A stretch of 64,000 nt of DNA from Branchiostoma floridae (Eukaryota; Chordata; Leptocardii; Amphioxiformes; Branchiostomatidae): positions 23,388,018 to 23,452,017 of the forward strand of contig NC_049988.1 of the NCBI RefSeq assembly GCF_000003815.2, read 5' to 3'. Position numbers and translations under genes: made by a program. The notes below the pieces were generated by a model, which was given only the letters and a program-made list of their open reading frames with translations, did no database searches and was not told the DNA's origin. Below, in pieces: positions 36,948-48,380 of the stretch (within the stretch, counting starts at the first letter, position 1; every line of letters begins with the position of its first letter).

Positions 36948-38343
36948 TTAGTAAGCTAACCGGGTTGACACGATGTCTTCCCTTGCGTACCTTTTGGAAC
37001 CTAGAGGTATTTTAGAATTCGAAGGCTTTTGTGCTGGTGTCTTGAGGTAGTCTGTGTAACTTAAACTCCGCTGTTCAGGGCTGTAACTGGCCCCTACCCG
37101 CGGTTTGTAATCCGCCTGCCATAAGCTGAGCGAACCGTTATAGAAACTTGCACCCTGTAACACCTTGAGTAGGCCAGGATTTAGGTCGAGTCCCCTTTAC
37201 CATGCAAACCAGCTTATTAGCATGTCTTTTAAGTGTTTTTGTTGGGAAACAGCATGTGGGGATTTCAAGCAAAACTAAAGGGGCAGAAGCTGATTCTGGA
37301 ATTATTTTTTTGCCCAGTGGTGAGATTTTATGTTGCATAGAGTACATATCTATGATATACAGACAACTACCGAAAAACAATCTTTCTGAAAACCACACTT
37401 CTCAGAACCGTGATATGTCTCTCCTGCATTGCCCCATTGTCCCATCAAAAGTTCTGCCGCAGGCACATCTATGCTTTTCTATGTATAGCGATTTCTTCAG
37501 TTACATTCATTCCTTTGTGTAACAGAAAGTTGACATTCAGAAAGACGTTTTGTTCACATATAGCTGACTGTTCGCACCTCGAGCACAAGCGGCACAGGCT
37601 GAGATCAAGGGCAGATAAGAGATGCGATGCTGTCAATCACCACATGACAACACACACATGGCAATCTATAGCAACCAAAAACACTGGCATTATGGGATAA
37701 TGACAGTTACAAACATTATCCATATATGAAAAACCCATTTCCCCTGACGAAGGGCTATTCTCCGTCAAGTTCCAGAAAGCCGGCGGATGTTGAGTTGAGT
37801 TGAGTTTACTTAGATCCACTATTAGATATAATAAGGCTATGTCTTGTGGCAATCTGATGATGTGTTTAAAACATAGACCAAATCGATTGCTCAACTTTTG
37901 CAAAGAGGGGGGTGGGGGTGGTGTTACAGGTTTTGTGTAGAATGTCATTGGTTATTATGTTTCCTGGCCATTGAATCTCTGTTGTCGCACACAGATATTT
38001 TTGCTGGCAGACGTCCAACTTCTCTATAACTGCTTTAGGTCATGTCCTGCTGTTGCACGCTTTGCACAGTTGTAGCTTCTTTGCTAAAAGGAATCTGGAT
38101 CTTTGGACCCATATGTTCTAGGAGGATCTAAAAGCAATATTGCCCATGATGCCACGTGCTTCTACGTCGGCAGGGCTACCGAGTTGACCTTTATATGATA
38201 AATTGACCAAACATGTCACTAAAATCGGCATACACACCTCTGTGTTGGAAGTGTTAGAGACAGTTTGAAGCATGCTTCCGTATCGATCGTTGTATCGAAG
38301 GTGGTGATTATACAGAAATCTGCTTATCCACGCCGATGCAAGC
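36948..38343 (-). CDS. Two phase-matched exons of an unrecognised gene (partial)
   Basis: Exon 38343-38238 has acceptor TTTTTTTAG, 35 codons (phase 2 in, phase 0 out) and donor GAG/GTGTGT. It reads SAWISRFLYNHHLRYNDRYG then SMLQTVSNTSNTE. Exon 37154-36948 has acceptor GTGTTACAG, enters in phase 0 and runs 68 codons to TAA, reading GASFYNGSLSLWQADYKPRV, then YSPEQRSLSYTDYLKTPAQ and a basic end. Tyr-, Asn- and Ser-rich composition with short P-x-S/T-Y motifs is reminiscent of small ciliary microtubule-inner proteins, but no family is recognised. The 5' exons are not found; the 38663 gap lies just upstream. Confidence 0.45.
37155..38237. other. Intron of the unrecognised minus-strand gene
   Basis: A G-rich/C-rich strand bias around 37905 and otherwise unassigned sequence; no further exon supported. 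Confidence 0.35.
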
Positions 38344-38662
38344 CTAAAAAAATACAACATAAAATGACACGTAGATCAGAGGGACGTGGATGTCTTCTTT
38401 TGAATTCCTGGGTAATATTTTGGTGGAATTCCATATACCTTAATAAGTTATAAGTCGTGTACAACTATCTACCATATACAACATTGATATTCCTTAAACC
38501 TTAGGGGAAAGGCACAGAAAACCACCCTTCCCTAAAAGGTTATGTCAGGGTGCAAGCACATAAATTAACTTCAACCATGATCCCAACGTCATAAACAGAC
38601 TACTCTAGGTAGTGAATCTCTACCCATCTGGGCACAGTCACGGGGACAATAAAATGGAAGAA

Positions 38663-38762
38663 NNNNNNNNNNNNNNNNNNNNNNNNNNNNNNNNNNNNNN
38701 NNNNNNNNNNNNNNNNNNNNNNNNNNNNNNNNNNNNNNNNNNNNNNNNNNNNNNNNNNNNNN
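38663..38762. other. Assembly gap of 100 N
   Basis: Exactly 100 unknown bases, at the edge of tandemly repeated coding-like units. Confidence 0.99.
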
Positions 38763-39194
38763 CAGAGACCAACGATGTTTTTCTCCGTACGATCAAACAG
38801 ACATTTGCTAATCTTACGGGACCTCTTATATACACTTTGCATGCTGAACGTCAACAAGAGTACCCAGTAGTCAATTACACAGGTTGCTGCAGAAAGGACC
38901 TAGTCGGAAGGACCTTGTGAAAAAGATGTTTGAACAGGTCCAGGCAAACGATGGTTTTCTACGAGAAGTACGATCAAACAGACATTTGCTGATCTTACGG
39001 GACCTCTTATATATTTGCATGCTGAACGTCAACAAGAGGAAATTGTCCAGGTGCCTGTGCTGCTGCAGAAAGGAGCTAATCACATAGACCTCGTCAAAAA
39101 GATGAGGAACCAGATTGAGAACAACAATGGCTTCCTCAGTACGATCAAACAGGAATTTGCTAAAACCTTAGAAGCAGAATTTAGAAGGACATGA
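38763..39194 (+). pseudogene. Decayed tandem coding units of an unknown protein
   Basis: Three related segments follow the gap. Their consensus reads LLQKGANHIDLVKKM, NQIENNNGFLSTIKQ, FADLTGPLIYLHAERQQEE. Segment 1 (38763 on) and segment 3 (about 39050-39194, ending EFRRT and TGA) are open. Segment 2 (about 38884-38985) has a few extra bases after GATGGTTTTCTACGAG that shift the frame. Unit length is about 55-60 residues. The repeats look amphipathic and charged; the family is not recognised. Frame damage argues for a pseudogene or a mis-assembled edge of a longer repeat gene lost in the gap. Confidence 0.45.
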
Positions 39195-40256
39195 ACTTCC
39201 CTCATCAATGAACGACAGGCAGTTGCACCTCGTACTCGTATATGATAAATTTAAATAAATGTTTCTCATACCCTAATTCAGCCATGTAAGGCTGACTAAC
39301 TAAGGCTGCAACGGTATGCATGTACTCAGATGTTTTTTGCAAATAAACCAGTCATTTGTGGGGGTAGGGGTCCTTGTGTGTGTACATCTAGCGGGGTGAG
39401 GAATTACATACAGGACTTGTTACTGGTTATAAAGGCGCTGGAGAGGGCATGGGGAGTCTGTGGTGTGGGGTAGACTGTATTTATCAGTGTCCACAGTTCT
39501 AACACCCAGAAACCCACCAAATGTGTCTTCTGGAAATTAAAGCACCTGTAACACACCTTATATAAACTTGCTGGGCTCACATTGCTGTCATTTGTTTCCT
39601 ACAAACGAGAAGAAAACTTGGTATGGAATCTTTATGCAATCAAGGGGGGGGGGGGGGGGTTAGGGCTAATGCCTATCGATTCTGACTTTCATCTCTTGGG
39701 TCATTTTCCGGGATTGTTTTATTTCATAAATGAGACTCAAGCTCGGAAACATTAAGTTTCCATAATAACCTTGACACGTCGTTTATCAACTAAAAATGGA
39801 AGGGTAACATTTACTAATCATTTGATCACTGAAATAAAATCATTAGAAGGAAATTTTGGATTTAATTTGCCCTCTTTAGTCAGACTTCAGCTGTGACCAC
39901 GTGTACCCCACCTGAGGCAGCAGCCACCCATATTATTTTAAGTAGTCGCTGGTCTATATTTTGTTTATGTGTATCAGTACCTAGTAGTCTGATTTCTATT
40001 CTTAATGATTCACCCGTGTGCGTTTATCTTATTGTAATATCGGAACTCCAATTCAGCCTTTGGGCTGCGAATGTAGTGATTCTAATGTTTAAGTTTAGTG
40101 TGAATGTAGATAATTGTAATGTTAGCTGTCTTAACCTAAGAAATTTGAATGTGTTTTGATGACGATTACAGGACTTTCTGTCGATGTTTGTGTCATGAAT
40201 ATTTGTATTCTACATGACTGTGTAGTGTAGCAGTGAACATGATGTTTCTGCTTCAG
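39195..40256. other. No gene seen
   Basis: A poly-G run near 39643 and AT-rich sequence; nothing supportable. Confidence 0.4.
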
Positions 40257-40328
40257 ACACCCCCCTCCCAGGTGTTCGAGAAGATCATCCCCATGCCTAG
40301 CCTTAATAGTCTGCCAGACTCTTTGTAA
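40257..40328 (+). CDS. Possible terminal exon (unrecognised)
   Basis: After GTTTCTGCTTCAG the sequence reads TPPSQVFEKIIPMPSLNS, then LPDSL and TAA. The good acceptor and coding-like composition suggest a last exon, but no upstream partner with a matching phase was identified. Low certainty. Confidence 0.28.
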   Translation, partial: TPPSQVFEKIIPMPSLNSLPDSL

Positions 40329-40654
40329 CTACTGTTCTTCTATGGTATATATTATGTTAGTTATAAGAAATTGTGGTCAAATACAAGTGCAGGTGTGTAC
40401 TAAATATTACATAACTTTGTATGTGTCAAAACAAATCTAACTTGTCTAGACACTTTGGTTTACTACACCATTGTCAACGTTTATTCCAGAACTTAAAAGG
40501 ATGTCTAAGAAAATCTATCTAGTGTTGGAGTTTTGACACCCTGTAGTTATTTAACGATGACAAACATAGAACCCAAATTGGGCCCCAGAAGACCCCACTT
40601 TTCCTGAACCATACTGTGGTTGCATGGCAGTCATTATTTTATGCTTTCCTCCAG

Positions 40655-40728
40655 TGAACAAGTACAAGATAGCAGACTGGCTGATGATCACGACGGGCGC
40701 TGCTATCTGTGCGGCAGAAGCTTTCATG
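40655..40728 (+). CDS. Possible internal exon encoding a membrane segment (unrecognised)
   Basis: Bounded by CTTTCCTCCAG and ATG/GTGAAT, entering in phase 1 and leaving in phase 0. It reads NKYKIADWLMITTG, then AAICAAEAFM, which looks like a transmembrane helix. The neighbouring 100-N gap at 40764 prevents following it. Confidence 0.33.
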
Positions 40729-40763
40729 GTGAATCATATTTCTTCTTTGTCTTTTTGACTCAA

Positions 40764-40863
40764 NNNNNNNNNNNNNNNNNNNNNNNNNNNNNNNNNNNNN
40801 NNNNNNNNNNNNNNNNNNNNNNNNNNNNNNNNNNNNNNNNNNNNNNNNNNNNNNNNNNNNNNN
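40764..40863. other. Assembly gap of 100 N
   Basis: Exactly 100 unknown bases, 35 bp after a candidate exon. Confidence 0.99.
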
Positions 40864-42240
40864 GTACCGGCACATGGTCCATTACAAATGCCACCGCGCA
40901 ACGGTATTACATCACCCATGGGAAAGTATGACGCTGCACTTTGGAGCAATGTCGCAAGAGGCCACTGCTGTGCGGTCTGCTTTGGGTTGTTCAACAGGTG
41001 TTAATACATATCGTGTCATTTGCCTGGTGAACCTAGGTGACGATTTATTTGCTTGCTGATAGAACCGTTATCGTATAGATTGAAGACAAAACTGTACGCT
41101 AGCCCATATCTCTCATGTCACTGGATTTTCAATTCTCGGGTGACGGAGTTCTCATTGAGTTATTACACCAGTATTGATTACATGGCAATATTTACGATGT
41201 AATGGAAAACTTTAGGGGGCTGTTTTCCATCAAGTTAGAGCATTCTAGACGCGCACGGGCGCATTTTTGACCGATTTCATAATTCCTTTCAAATTACAGG
41301 AATAAATGACTTGAAGGTGATGACGGTGTTACACAACAACATGCAATCGAACTACAACATTTCGGGGATAAAAGATACTTTGTATATGAATTGCTAGAGG
41401 GCAATAACAGGCAACGTAGTAGTGACATCTAGCGATCCATGTACGAAGTGTAAGGCCCTCTAGAGGTACCAGGTTTCTTTGCTCCGGATGTCATTGTCAG
41501 GTCTAATCGGAGTAGGCAACTTTTAGAATAGCCCTAACTGTGTGGCCATTTACAAAATACTCATAGACTGGAACATACCCAACTAGGTGAATTTGTGAAT
41601 GATTTTCGTGATTTCTTCAATAAAATAACATGCTACAAGAAGTAAAGCCATAAAGATAATGATAGAGTCTGGCCTTAGCTACCAATTAATCCAAAATCAT
41701 AAAAACTCGGTTATTCCTTTCTTGAGTTACCCTTTTTTAAACACCCCTGTAACTCTAACCCAAGCCGATAGAGGGCCCAATGTACGCCACTTCTTCCCTT
41801 CACAAGAGCTGCCTAACGTCTAACCTCGTGACTATAGCTTGTTCAGAACACGAGATGAATAGTCCCGCTGCAGTACCAAGGGAAGCCGCTAGGATTCTAG
41901 ATATTTCATGGAGGTAAGGAAACTCATATTTACATAACTGTTGCTGTATTCATCGTCATTTCGTTGACAGCCTGTCACCTTCATAATGGCAATTCTGGTT
42001 GGTTCACATTGTATTACAACACTGTTAATTGACAACTGTTGTCTATATATTGCACTCATATACGTTTGGGACCGCATTGTACAGGGGTATAAATAGTTAA
42101 CCTTTGTGACCGCATCTGTAGCTGCAAGCAGCGACACCTATGCTGCAGTACAATGTGAACCAGTCAGAATTGTCCTGAGGAAGGTGAGAAGGTACTTCCT
42201 CAAATAATATGTCAAAACAAGTGAACATAAAACTTAACAA
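40864..42240. other. Intergenic; one dispersed repeat copy
   Basis: 41690-41915 is a copy of the family described at 28970 (TTTCTTGAGTTACCC, GACTATAGCTTGTTCAGA, CTGCAGTACCAAGG, ending ATTTCATGGAGGT). The remainder is unassigned. Confidence 0.5.
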
Positions 42241-42241
42241 C

Positions 42242-42247
42242 TTTATT
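42242..42247 (-). promoter_or_regulatory. Poly(A) signal AATAAA of the 14-finger gene
   Basis: TTTATT on the plus strand in the context CTTCAATAAAGTT (minus). The same context occurs at 47949, 51720 and 60411, each 3' of a unit of the zinc-finger cluster. Confidence 0.6.
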
Positions 42248-43049
42248 GAAGAAAATGAATTACTTTAACAGACATAACAGATGAAACTAAACACTACACC
42301 TCTAGTCTATGCAAAGTTTCTAGTCTACAACAGGTTAAAATATCAGTGCGCAAGATGATAATCTTGTTCTGATTACGTCAATATAAACAGCGAATGAGCG
42401 AGTCGACCGTATTATGTTATCCTAAATTGTATTTTTAATAAAATAAAATGCTAATACTGTTTTATCGATCAATGGCTTTTACATAAAGTTCCCCTCAGTT
42501 TTCGACAAATTCAAACCAGCAACAGGTAGAACTGTCATCTAAAGGAAAATTTGCTAAAATAACAACAACTACAGTTAACGCAAACAACATACAGATGTTC
42601 TAGAAATAGAAATGCAAAACAACAGAAGTGCTGTACAAGATAGTAAAACTAATGGTAAATAAACAAAGAAGTTTGCTATAAGCTGTGAATGTTACTTCTA
42701 ACAAAACAACTTTGTTAACAAACGAAAGTATATTAAGCTACAGTATAAGGAATCAACATGCTAAAGCGTTTCTATACGTGCACTGTTTTGCTTTAACTAT
42801 AGCATTCATGCTGCAATAAAAAGATACAGTTAAGTAAGTTAGGAGAAGTAGTCCCATAAATGCAAACAAAAAGGAAAAAAGACAACTTCGTCAACCTGTC
42901 ATCACTTGTTCTTCTGTTAATTCCCTACACTGGTAAAGCTCTCATGCACAAATCAGCCTCCCCTAACATCAATGCAGTTCTCATGTTATACATCAGATTC
43001 AGAAGACTTTATAACAAAACTTGTCATCCTAAACCATATACCAAAGGCG

Positions 43050-44327
43050 CTACTCCTGTTGGACTTGTCTCCTGTGGGTTTTCATGTGAGTCTTAAGATT
43101 ACTCAGCGTACTGGACTGCTTGCTGCACTCCTCACACTTGTAGGGTTTCTCCCCTGTGTGAGTCCGCATGTGTGTCTTTAGGTGATCTAGCAAACCGAAC
43201 TGCTTGCTGCACTCTTCACACTTGTAAGGTTTTTCCCCTGTGTGAGTCTGCATGTGCCTCGTTAGAGCACACAGCTTACTGAACTGCCTGTTGCACTCCT
43301 CACACGTGTACGGTTTCTCACAAGTGTGGGTCCGCATATGTGTCTTTAGATTGCCCAGCTGACTGAACTGTCTGCTGCACTCCTCACACCTATAGGGTTT
43401 CTCCCCTGTGTGGGTTCGCATGTGGGTCTTCAGATTACCCAGCCGACTGAACTGCTTGTTGCACTCCTCACACTTGTAGGGTTTCTCCCCTGTGTGAGTC
43501 TGCATGTGTATCTTCAGACTAACCAGCTGACTAAACTGCCTGCTGCACTCCTCACACGTATAGGGTTTCTCCCCTGTGTGGGCTCGTATGTGGGTCTTAA
43601 GATGATCCAGGCGACTGAACTGCTTGCTGCACTCCTCACACTTATAGGGTTTCTCCCCTGTGTGCTTCCGCATGTGGGTCTTAAGGTTACATAGGTTACG
43701 GAACTGCCTGCCACAATCCTCACACGTGAAAGGTTTCTCCCCTGTGTGGGTACGCATGTGGTTCTTCAGAACACCCAGCTCACTGAACTGCCTACTGCAC
43801 ACCTCACACTTGTAGGGTTTCTCACCTGTGTGAGCCCGCATGTGTTTTTCCAGAACATCCAGCCGACTGAACTGCTTGCTGCACTCCTCACACCTGTAGG
43901 GTTTCTCACCTGTGTGAGTCCGCATGTGAGTTTTCAGTTCATCTTGCCTACTGAACTGTCTGGTGCACTCCTCACACTTGTAGGGTTTCTCGCCTGTGTG
44001 AGTCCGCATGTGTTTCTGTAGACTACACAGCTGACTGAACTGCTTGCGGCACTCCTCACACCTGTAGGGTTTCTCACCTGTGTGAGTCCGAATGTGAATC
44101 TTCAGTTCATCTTGCCTACTGAACTGCCTGTTGCACTCCTCACACCTGTAGGGTTTCTCACCGGTGTGAGCACGCATGTGAGTCTTCAGATTACCAAGAT
44201 AACTGAACTGTTTGCTGCATTCCTTACACCTGTAGCTTTCCTCTTTCCTTCTAGGTCGCGCATCATAACCCTTCTCTGCCTTTCTCCTGACATCATCCAA
44301 AGTCTGCGCGTTACTTGTTGATGCCAT
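43050..44327 (-). CDS. C2H2 zinc-finger protein, 14 fingers
   Basis: A 425-residue protein encoded in a single exon (acceptor CTCCACAG at 44350, 22 bp before the ATG). A short N-terminus MASTSNAQTLDDVRRK is followed by 14 contiguous C-x2-C-x12-H-x3-H fingers joined by TGEKP linkers. Finger 11 has TCEKP, and finger 14 has QSS instead of QFS and loses the linker. There is no KRAB, SCAN or BTB domain. Recognition-helix residues vary between fingers (SYLGNL, SRQDEL, SQLCSL, SRLDHL and so on) while the framework is nearly constant, as in recently expanded arrays. Predicted to be a nuclear DNA-binding protein; targets unknown. The 5' non-coding exon is at 45660 and beyond. Start chosen by homology to the paralogues at 56810 and 61740. 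Confidence 0.92.
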   Translation of the reverse strand: MASTSNAQTLDDVRRKAEKGYDARPRRKEESYRCKECSKQFSYLGNLKTHMRAHTGEKPYRCEECNRQFSRQDELKIHIRTHTGEKPYRCEECRKQFSQLCSLQKHMRTHTGEKPYKCEECTRQFSRQDELKTHMRTHTGEKPYRCEECSKQFSRLDVLEKHMRAHTGEKPYKCEVCSRQFSELGVLKNHMRTHTGEKPFTCEDCGRQFRNLCNLKTHMRKHTGEKPYKCEECSKQFSRLDHLKTHIRAHTGEKPYTCEECSRQFSQLVSLKIHMQTHTGEKPYKCEECNKQFSRLGNLKTHMRTHTGEKPYRCEECSRQFSQLGNLKTHMRTHTCEKPYTCEECNRQFSKLCALTRHMQTHTGEKPYKCEECSKQFGLLDHLKTHMRTHTGEKPYKCEECSKQSSTLSNLKTHMKTHRRQVQQE

Positions 44328-44930
44328 CCTCGTTTATCTGGCACAACGTCTGTGGAGACAAGATGTAGAATAAATTATGCGAAAGACGCTCGATTTATGA
44401 TTATGTTGACTTGTTGTACGTTGGTATGGTGTCCCTCCTTGATTGGTGGCTTTTTTTTCTGGGATGAATGATACATATGCTTCTTTCCGTCTGTAGTTCG
44501 AAATATTAAATATAGCCGAACATGACGCCGACGCACAAAACAGATTACAATAAATTTTCCTTTATGTAGTTCTCTTTTGGGCAGATGTCACAGTTGAGTT
44601 ACGCAATAGAAGGCACAAAATCGGAATATGATTAGAGTGACACCTGAAGTCGTCAAAAATCCTCATTTTCCTTTATAGTTTTGGCCCAACCTGGAGACTA
44701 TTTGTATTAGAAGGTATAGGTATGATCTAAGCTTTCCCGTTTTGGTTAAAATTTGTCCAGTTTTGTTGGGTCATATATGTGGTATCAGGTGAAAATTGGG
44801 GTCAAAAGTGAATTTCCGAGGCGAGCATTCCTCGGAGTTTGGGCCGATCAACACTCTGTTTGCTGCTCAATGTTAGTTCTTTGCTTCAATGTATTTCAAC
44901 ATGCTTTCCTATGGAGAGGTCTAACTGTGT

Positions 44931-45078
44931 TAGTCTCTGCAGACTCCGGGTCGCTGGAAAATCGTAGATATGGAACAAATAGCCGGCCATAGAAGTTAAC
45001 TCTTGAGAACTATAGCCCGCTAGGGAACAGCTGTTCCATTTCTACGATTTTCCAGCGACCCGGAGTCTGGTAGAGACT
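44931..45078. mobile_element. 148-bp foldback MITE in the zinc-finger intron
   Basis: TAGTCTCTGCAGACTCCGGG with TCGCTGGAAAATCGTAGATA and its near-perfect inverse form ~46-bp arms around a ~55-bp centre. Inserted in intron 1 of the 14-finger gene. Confidence 0.75.
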
Positions 45079-45659
45079 ACAATTTTGTTATCAGCCCTGC
45101 ATTCAAGTATCGAATACTGAACCTCCCCGAAAAATCCCAACGCGACATAATGAACACCAGATGTAAGGCCGGCGGGTAGTTTCAGACAGAGGCGGACGGA
45201 GGGGTTCGGAGTATACCTTACCTGTATCAATTGCGCCCTTCATGCCAGTAATTTTGTTTACACAAGTGAACTACAAGTATGCAATCTTAGTTCTACAACT
45301 AGAATAATTCCAATCACCTTTGCCTACCCAAAATTCCGATGGAAAACAAGAAACTACTCAGTAAACCCCTTCCAGACCCCCATTGTTTACGTTATCCTCG
45401 GATTTCTGCGTTATCTTCTACATTCCTCATTTGTCCGACAGTTTCCTCCCTCTTAGGTGTGAAAAAGAGCAAAATTGCAATAGAACATTTGTATCTTTTT
45501 TCCTCCTCAAAGCCATTTCCTTCTCCTCTATTTATGAACAGCCAAAGACGACACAAACGTAGTTGGACCACCCACAAAGTGACAGTGCTGCATGCTGTAG
45601 CGACAAAATCTATCACGAAACGATGTTTTATAATCAAAATACGCAGCATATCGTCTTAC

Positions 45660-45860
45660 CTGAACAGACTAGAAACCTTGTCTTTCACCAATACACCGAT
45701 CAGCTTTCTAAAACCGAGAACGTTGTTGTATATTTTGCTTTGGAAGCCGGAAACTTTTCCAAACTGCCAGACGCTCGCGTCACTGCCAACAAACAGGAAG
45801 TCGCGGGCAGCTGACCCGGAAGTACTCAATGACCAAGGGTCAAAAGTCACCTCCTGCTTA
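45660..45860 (-). promoter_or_regulatory. Exon 1 donor and promoter of the 14-finger gene (class A)
   Basis: Minus strand TTCAG/GTAAGACG marks the donor of a 5' non-coding exon (last base 45660). Upstream are ACAGGAAGTCG and CCGGAAGT (ETS) and TGACCAAGGGTCA (45830-45842), a palindrome of nuclear-receptor half-sites. The same layout occurs at 58483 and 63312. No TATA box. Confidence 0.6.
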
Positions 45861-46084
45861 TTCAGAAGGTGTCGCGAGCTCACCCAGTCGGTATTTATTA
45901 CTAGTATATGAATACAGAAATGGTATGGCAATCTTTCCTCGAGGCTGACACTTGAGGCTGACATAGTTTTTAGTGTCCTATAACGCAAATAGCGGTCTCC
46001 TTTCTCAGCACTGGAACACCAGTCCTGAAGTGGTCGTCAGCAGTGAGAAGTCCAGCGCTGAGGCCGGCTATTAAACTGGGAGCG

Positions 46085-46240
46085 AGGCTATTGACACACC
46101 CAGTAATGAGGCTATTGACACACCCACTCAGTGTGTCAATAGCCTAACAGGCTATTGACACACTGAGTGTGTCGATAGCCTGTTTAGGCTATTGGCACAC
46201 TGAGTGTGTCGATAGCCTGTTAGGCTATTGACACACCCAG
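46085..46240. repeat. Tandem palindromes GGCTATTGACACAC / GTGTGTCAATAGCC
   Basis: Seven or more alternating direct and inverted copies of the 14-mer, with TGAGTGTGTC centres, form nested hairpins. A smaller cluster recurs at 47050-47098. Confidence 0.8.
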
Positions 46241-46783
46241 TGATAGAAACCACTAAAATGAGGAAATCTTACGATTATATTTGACAATCAACACTCTGAA
46301 AAATACAAATGGCATCCTGTGTCCATTATCAACCCAAAATACGATCTTTTTCACGTGTTTACGGCACAATTTTAAACATCGGAATCTGCTATCATATAGG
46401 GTGCTAGTTTTACTGTCACCGCATGTGATCATGGCAGCCATGTTGGATCGGTTAGGAACACGTTTTCAGCTGTGTTTACCGACGAATTCCTGCCATATTT
46501 GGAGAATTTTCGGCCTCAAAACTTATATCACTAAGGAAGCGAAGTTATAGTTGTTGTTTTACCTCCATTATTTTTAATGTGAAAGAAATATTCTTCCGAG
46601 TCGCTGCCGATAGCGCCGGAACCACACGGCCGAAAATTATGACATGTTTTGTGGTCAGTGTTATTTTTGGTTTATATTGTTAACAGAAACTTTAAAAGTT
46701 GTTTATATATAAAATATTCTTATATCAAATGGATGTTTAAAAAGGGACAAGAAAAATTGAAAAAAAAAAAAAATTAAAAAAAT

Positions 46784-46862
46784 TCCGGCGTGGACTCGAA
46801 CCAGGTCGTAGCTGATATCGTGAATTTCCGGGCCAACGCTCTATCCACTACGCTACGTCATA
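46784..46862 (-). repeat. tRNA-like sequence (pseudo-tRNA or SINE head)
   Basis: The minus strand has an A-box-like TAGCGTAGTGGATAGAGCG and B-box GGTTCGAGTCC, followed by a T-rich run resembling a Pol III terminator. T-stem pairing fails (GACCT against CACGC), so it is not a functional tRNA by inspection. Confidence 0.5.
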
Positions 46863-47948
46863 CATACACGATGAACGCTGTATTATTAGGTATCCAGATG
46901 TAGGGCATAACTTGAATACGTCCGTTCATTCCAAGATTCAAAGATTCCAATGTTTAATCTTCCGAACAATGTCTAATCAACTATTGCTTGTGTAAAATAT
47001 TGCCGGAAAGGCATGTTACAAGCTCTGATTGGCTGACTGGCATCTCGGTGTGTCAATAGCCTGTTTGGCTATTGGCACACTGAGTGTGTCAATAGCCACA
47101 GCGTTAAACTGGACTTCCAGTGCTGGGGCAGGTTTAGCACTGGAAACCCTCCCGTTCGCACTGGAAACCGAGTGCTGAGACTACAATCGGCATTGGATTT
47201 CCAGTTATCAGTTTTCTACCTGTAACTACATTGTACCTATTGTTCGTAAACAACAACAAGCGAGATAAAGTAGATGATAGTGGTTTACCCGTAAGTACGG
47301 TAAAAAAATGCTACTTTGACGCACAAGTAGAATGTGTTGTCCGCCTGTAACTGCCTATTGTTTGTAAAATAAACAAACAAGCTCTTTACCACACAGTGTT
47401 GTCTATCCGTAACTACCAATTGTTCGTTTAAAAAAGCAAGCTAGCTCTTTGCCACACATGTATAGTAGGCGACAGTTGTCTACCCGGTTACCCGTAACGA
47501 TTGTATCCATCTCCGCTAGACAAGGTCCAATGGGCCTCGAATAAGTTATTTTTCTAATATATTTCATTTGCATTGATAACTCAGATACAATTGTACGGGT
47601 ACACGAACATCACGTTCAGCACTGGGACGTCACCAGTGCATTATAAACGCCAGCACTGGAAGCAGGAAGTCCAAAGCTTTCTTCAGCACTAGTCGCCCAG
47701 TGCTAGCTGAGGCCGATTGGACCCATTGATTCCACACTTAAACACCCACTACTCTTGTACATTTGCTCCTTTGAAGCTTGTTTTGGTAATAAACCAATTT
47801 TCTCTTTTAATTTTTTGCTACCAAAAGTGATCCAAAGTGTTTTTGTAGTTGCATTACAAATATGCTATCATTTTACCGTGGCTTTTCCAAAATCAGTTTC
47901 CTCAAATGATAACAAACACTACATACCTGTGTACATAAATACGTAAAC

Positions 47949-48380
47949 TTTATTGAAGAAAAATAAATGACAAGTAAGACAACTAATGTAAGTGAACTCT
48001 ACCTATGTATGTTTTCAACTCAAATTTAGGACTCTTTCAGATAACATTATATAACTCTTATAAAACGTTTGTGAAGATTAGTCATCCAGGAAACAGTAAA
48101 TTGAAGATGATTCAGATTATACCTCTGGATAGATATCAGATTTCAATTAGACGTTTCGAAAGGTGTCCACCTTTCTTCATCAGTGAATGCTTTTACCCGC
48201 TACCGCGAAATTAAATTCCCGCGAACTTAAATGCATTTACAGTACTTACCGAGATCCACTGATATACTGCGCTGTGTTGGCACAGTGTTTTCACTGAGAT
48301 ACAGGTCGTCGCAGCTGTCGGTACTGACTGAATCAGAGAAGTACAGACGTTTATATAGCGACGGAGTGGGTGAATAAAAC
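47949..48380 (-). pseudogene. Orphan zinc-finger unit: poly(A) signal, exon 1 and TATA promoter without a finger exon
   Basis: TTTATTGAAG at 47949 matches the poly(A) context of the finger genes. At 48250 a donor GATCTCG/GTAAGTACTG matches that of the 7-finger gene at 53369. TATATAAA (48350-48357) with CCGGTTTTATTCACCC upstream matches the promoter at 53475. Only ~300 bp, including half a MITE (48189-48243), separate signal and donor; no fingers remain. It could alternatively be an upstream first exon of the 14-finger gene. Confidence 0.5.

Larger units (their letters stand above)
46003..47720. mobile_element. Element with CAGCACTGG-type ends and internal palindrome clusters
   Basis: CAGCACTGGAACACCAGT at the left and several CAGTGCT/AGCACTGG words toward 47620-47715 bound a ~1.7-kb region. 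Inside are clusters of GGCTATTGACACAC/GTGTGTCAATAGCC palindromes (46085-46240, 47050-47098) and a tRNA-like segment (46784-46862). Exact ends are uncertain. Confidence 0.4.

Noticed and set aside
43410-44321. Plus-strand open frames opposite the 14-finger gene (and likewise at 52307, 55855, 56167, 56475, 61300)
   Set aside because: They are antisense shadows of the regular zinc-finger repeat and have no splice or promoter context of their own.
45339-45911. 190-residue plus-strand frame
   Set aside because: Overlaps the promoter and exon 1 of the 14-finger gene, has no coding signature, and is not preserved in the paralogous promoters at 58.5 and 63.3 kb.
46784-46862. Functional tRNA gene
   Set aside because: A and B boxes are present but the T-stem and acceptor pairing fail, and it sits inside a repeat.
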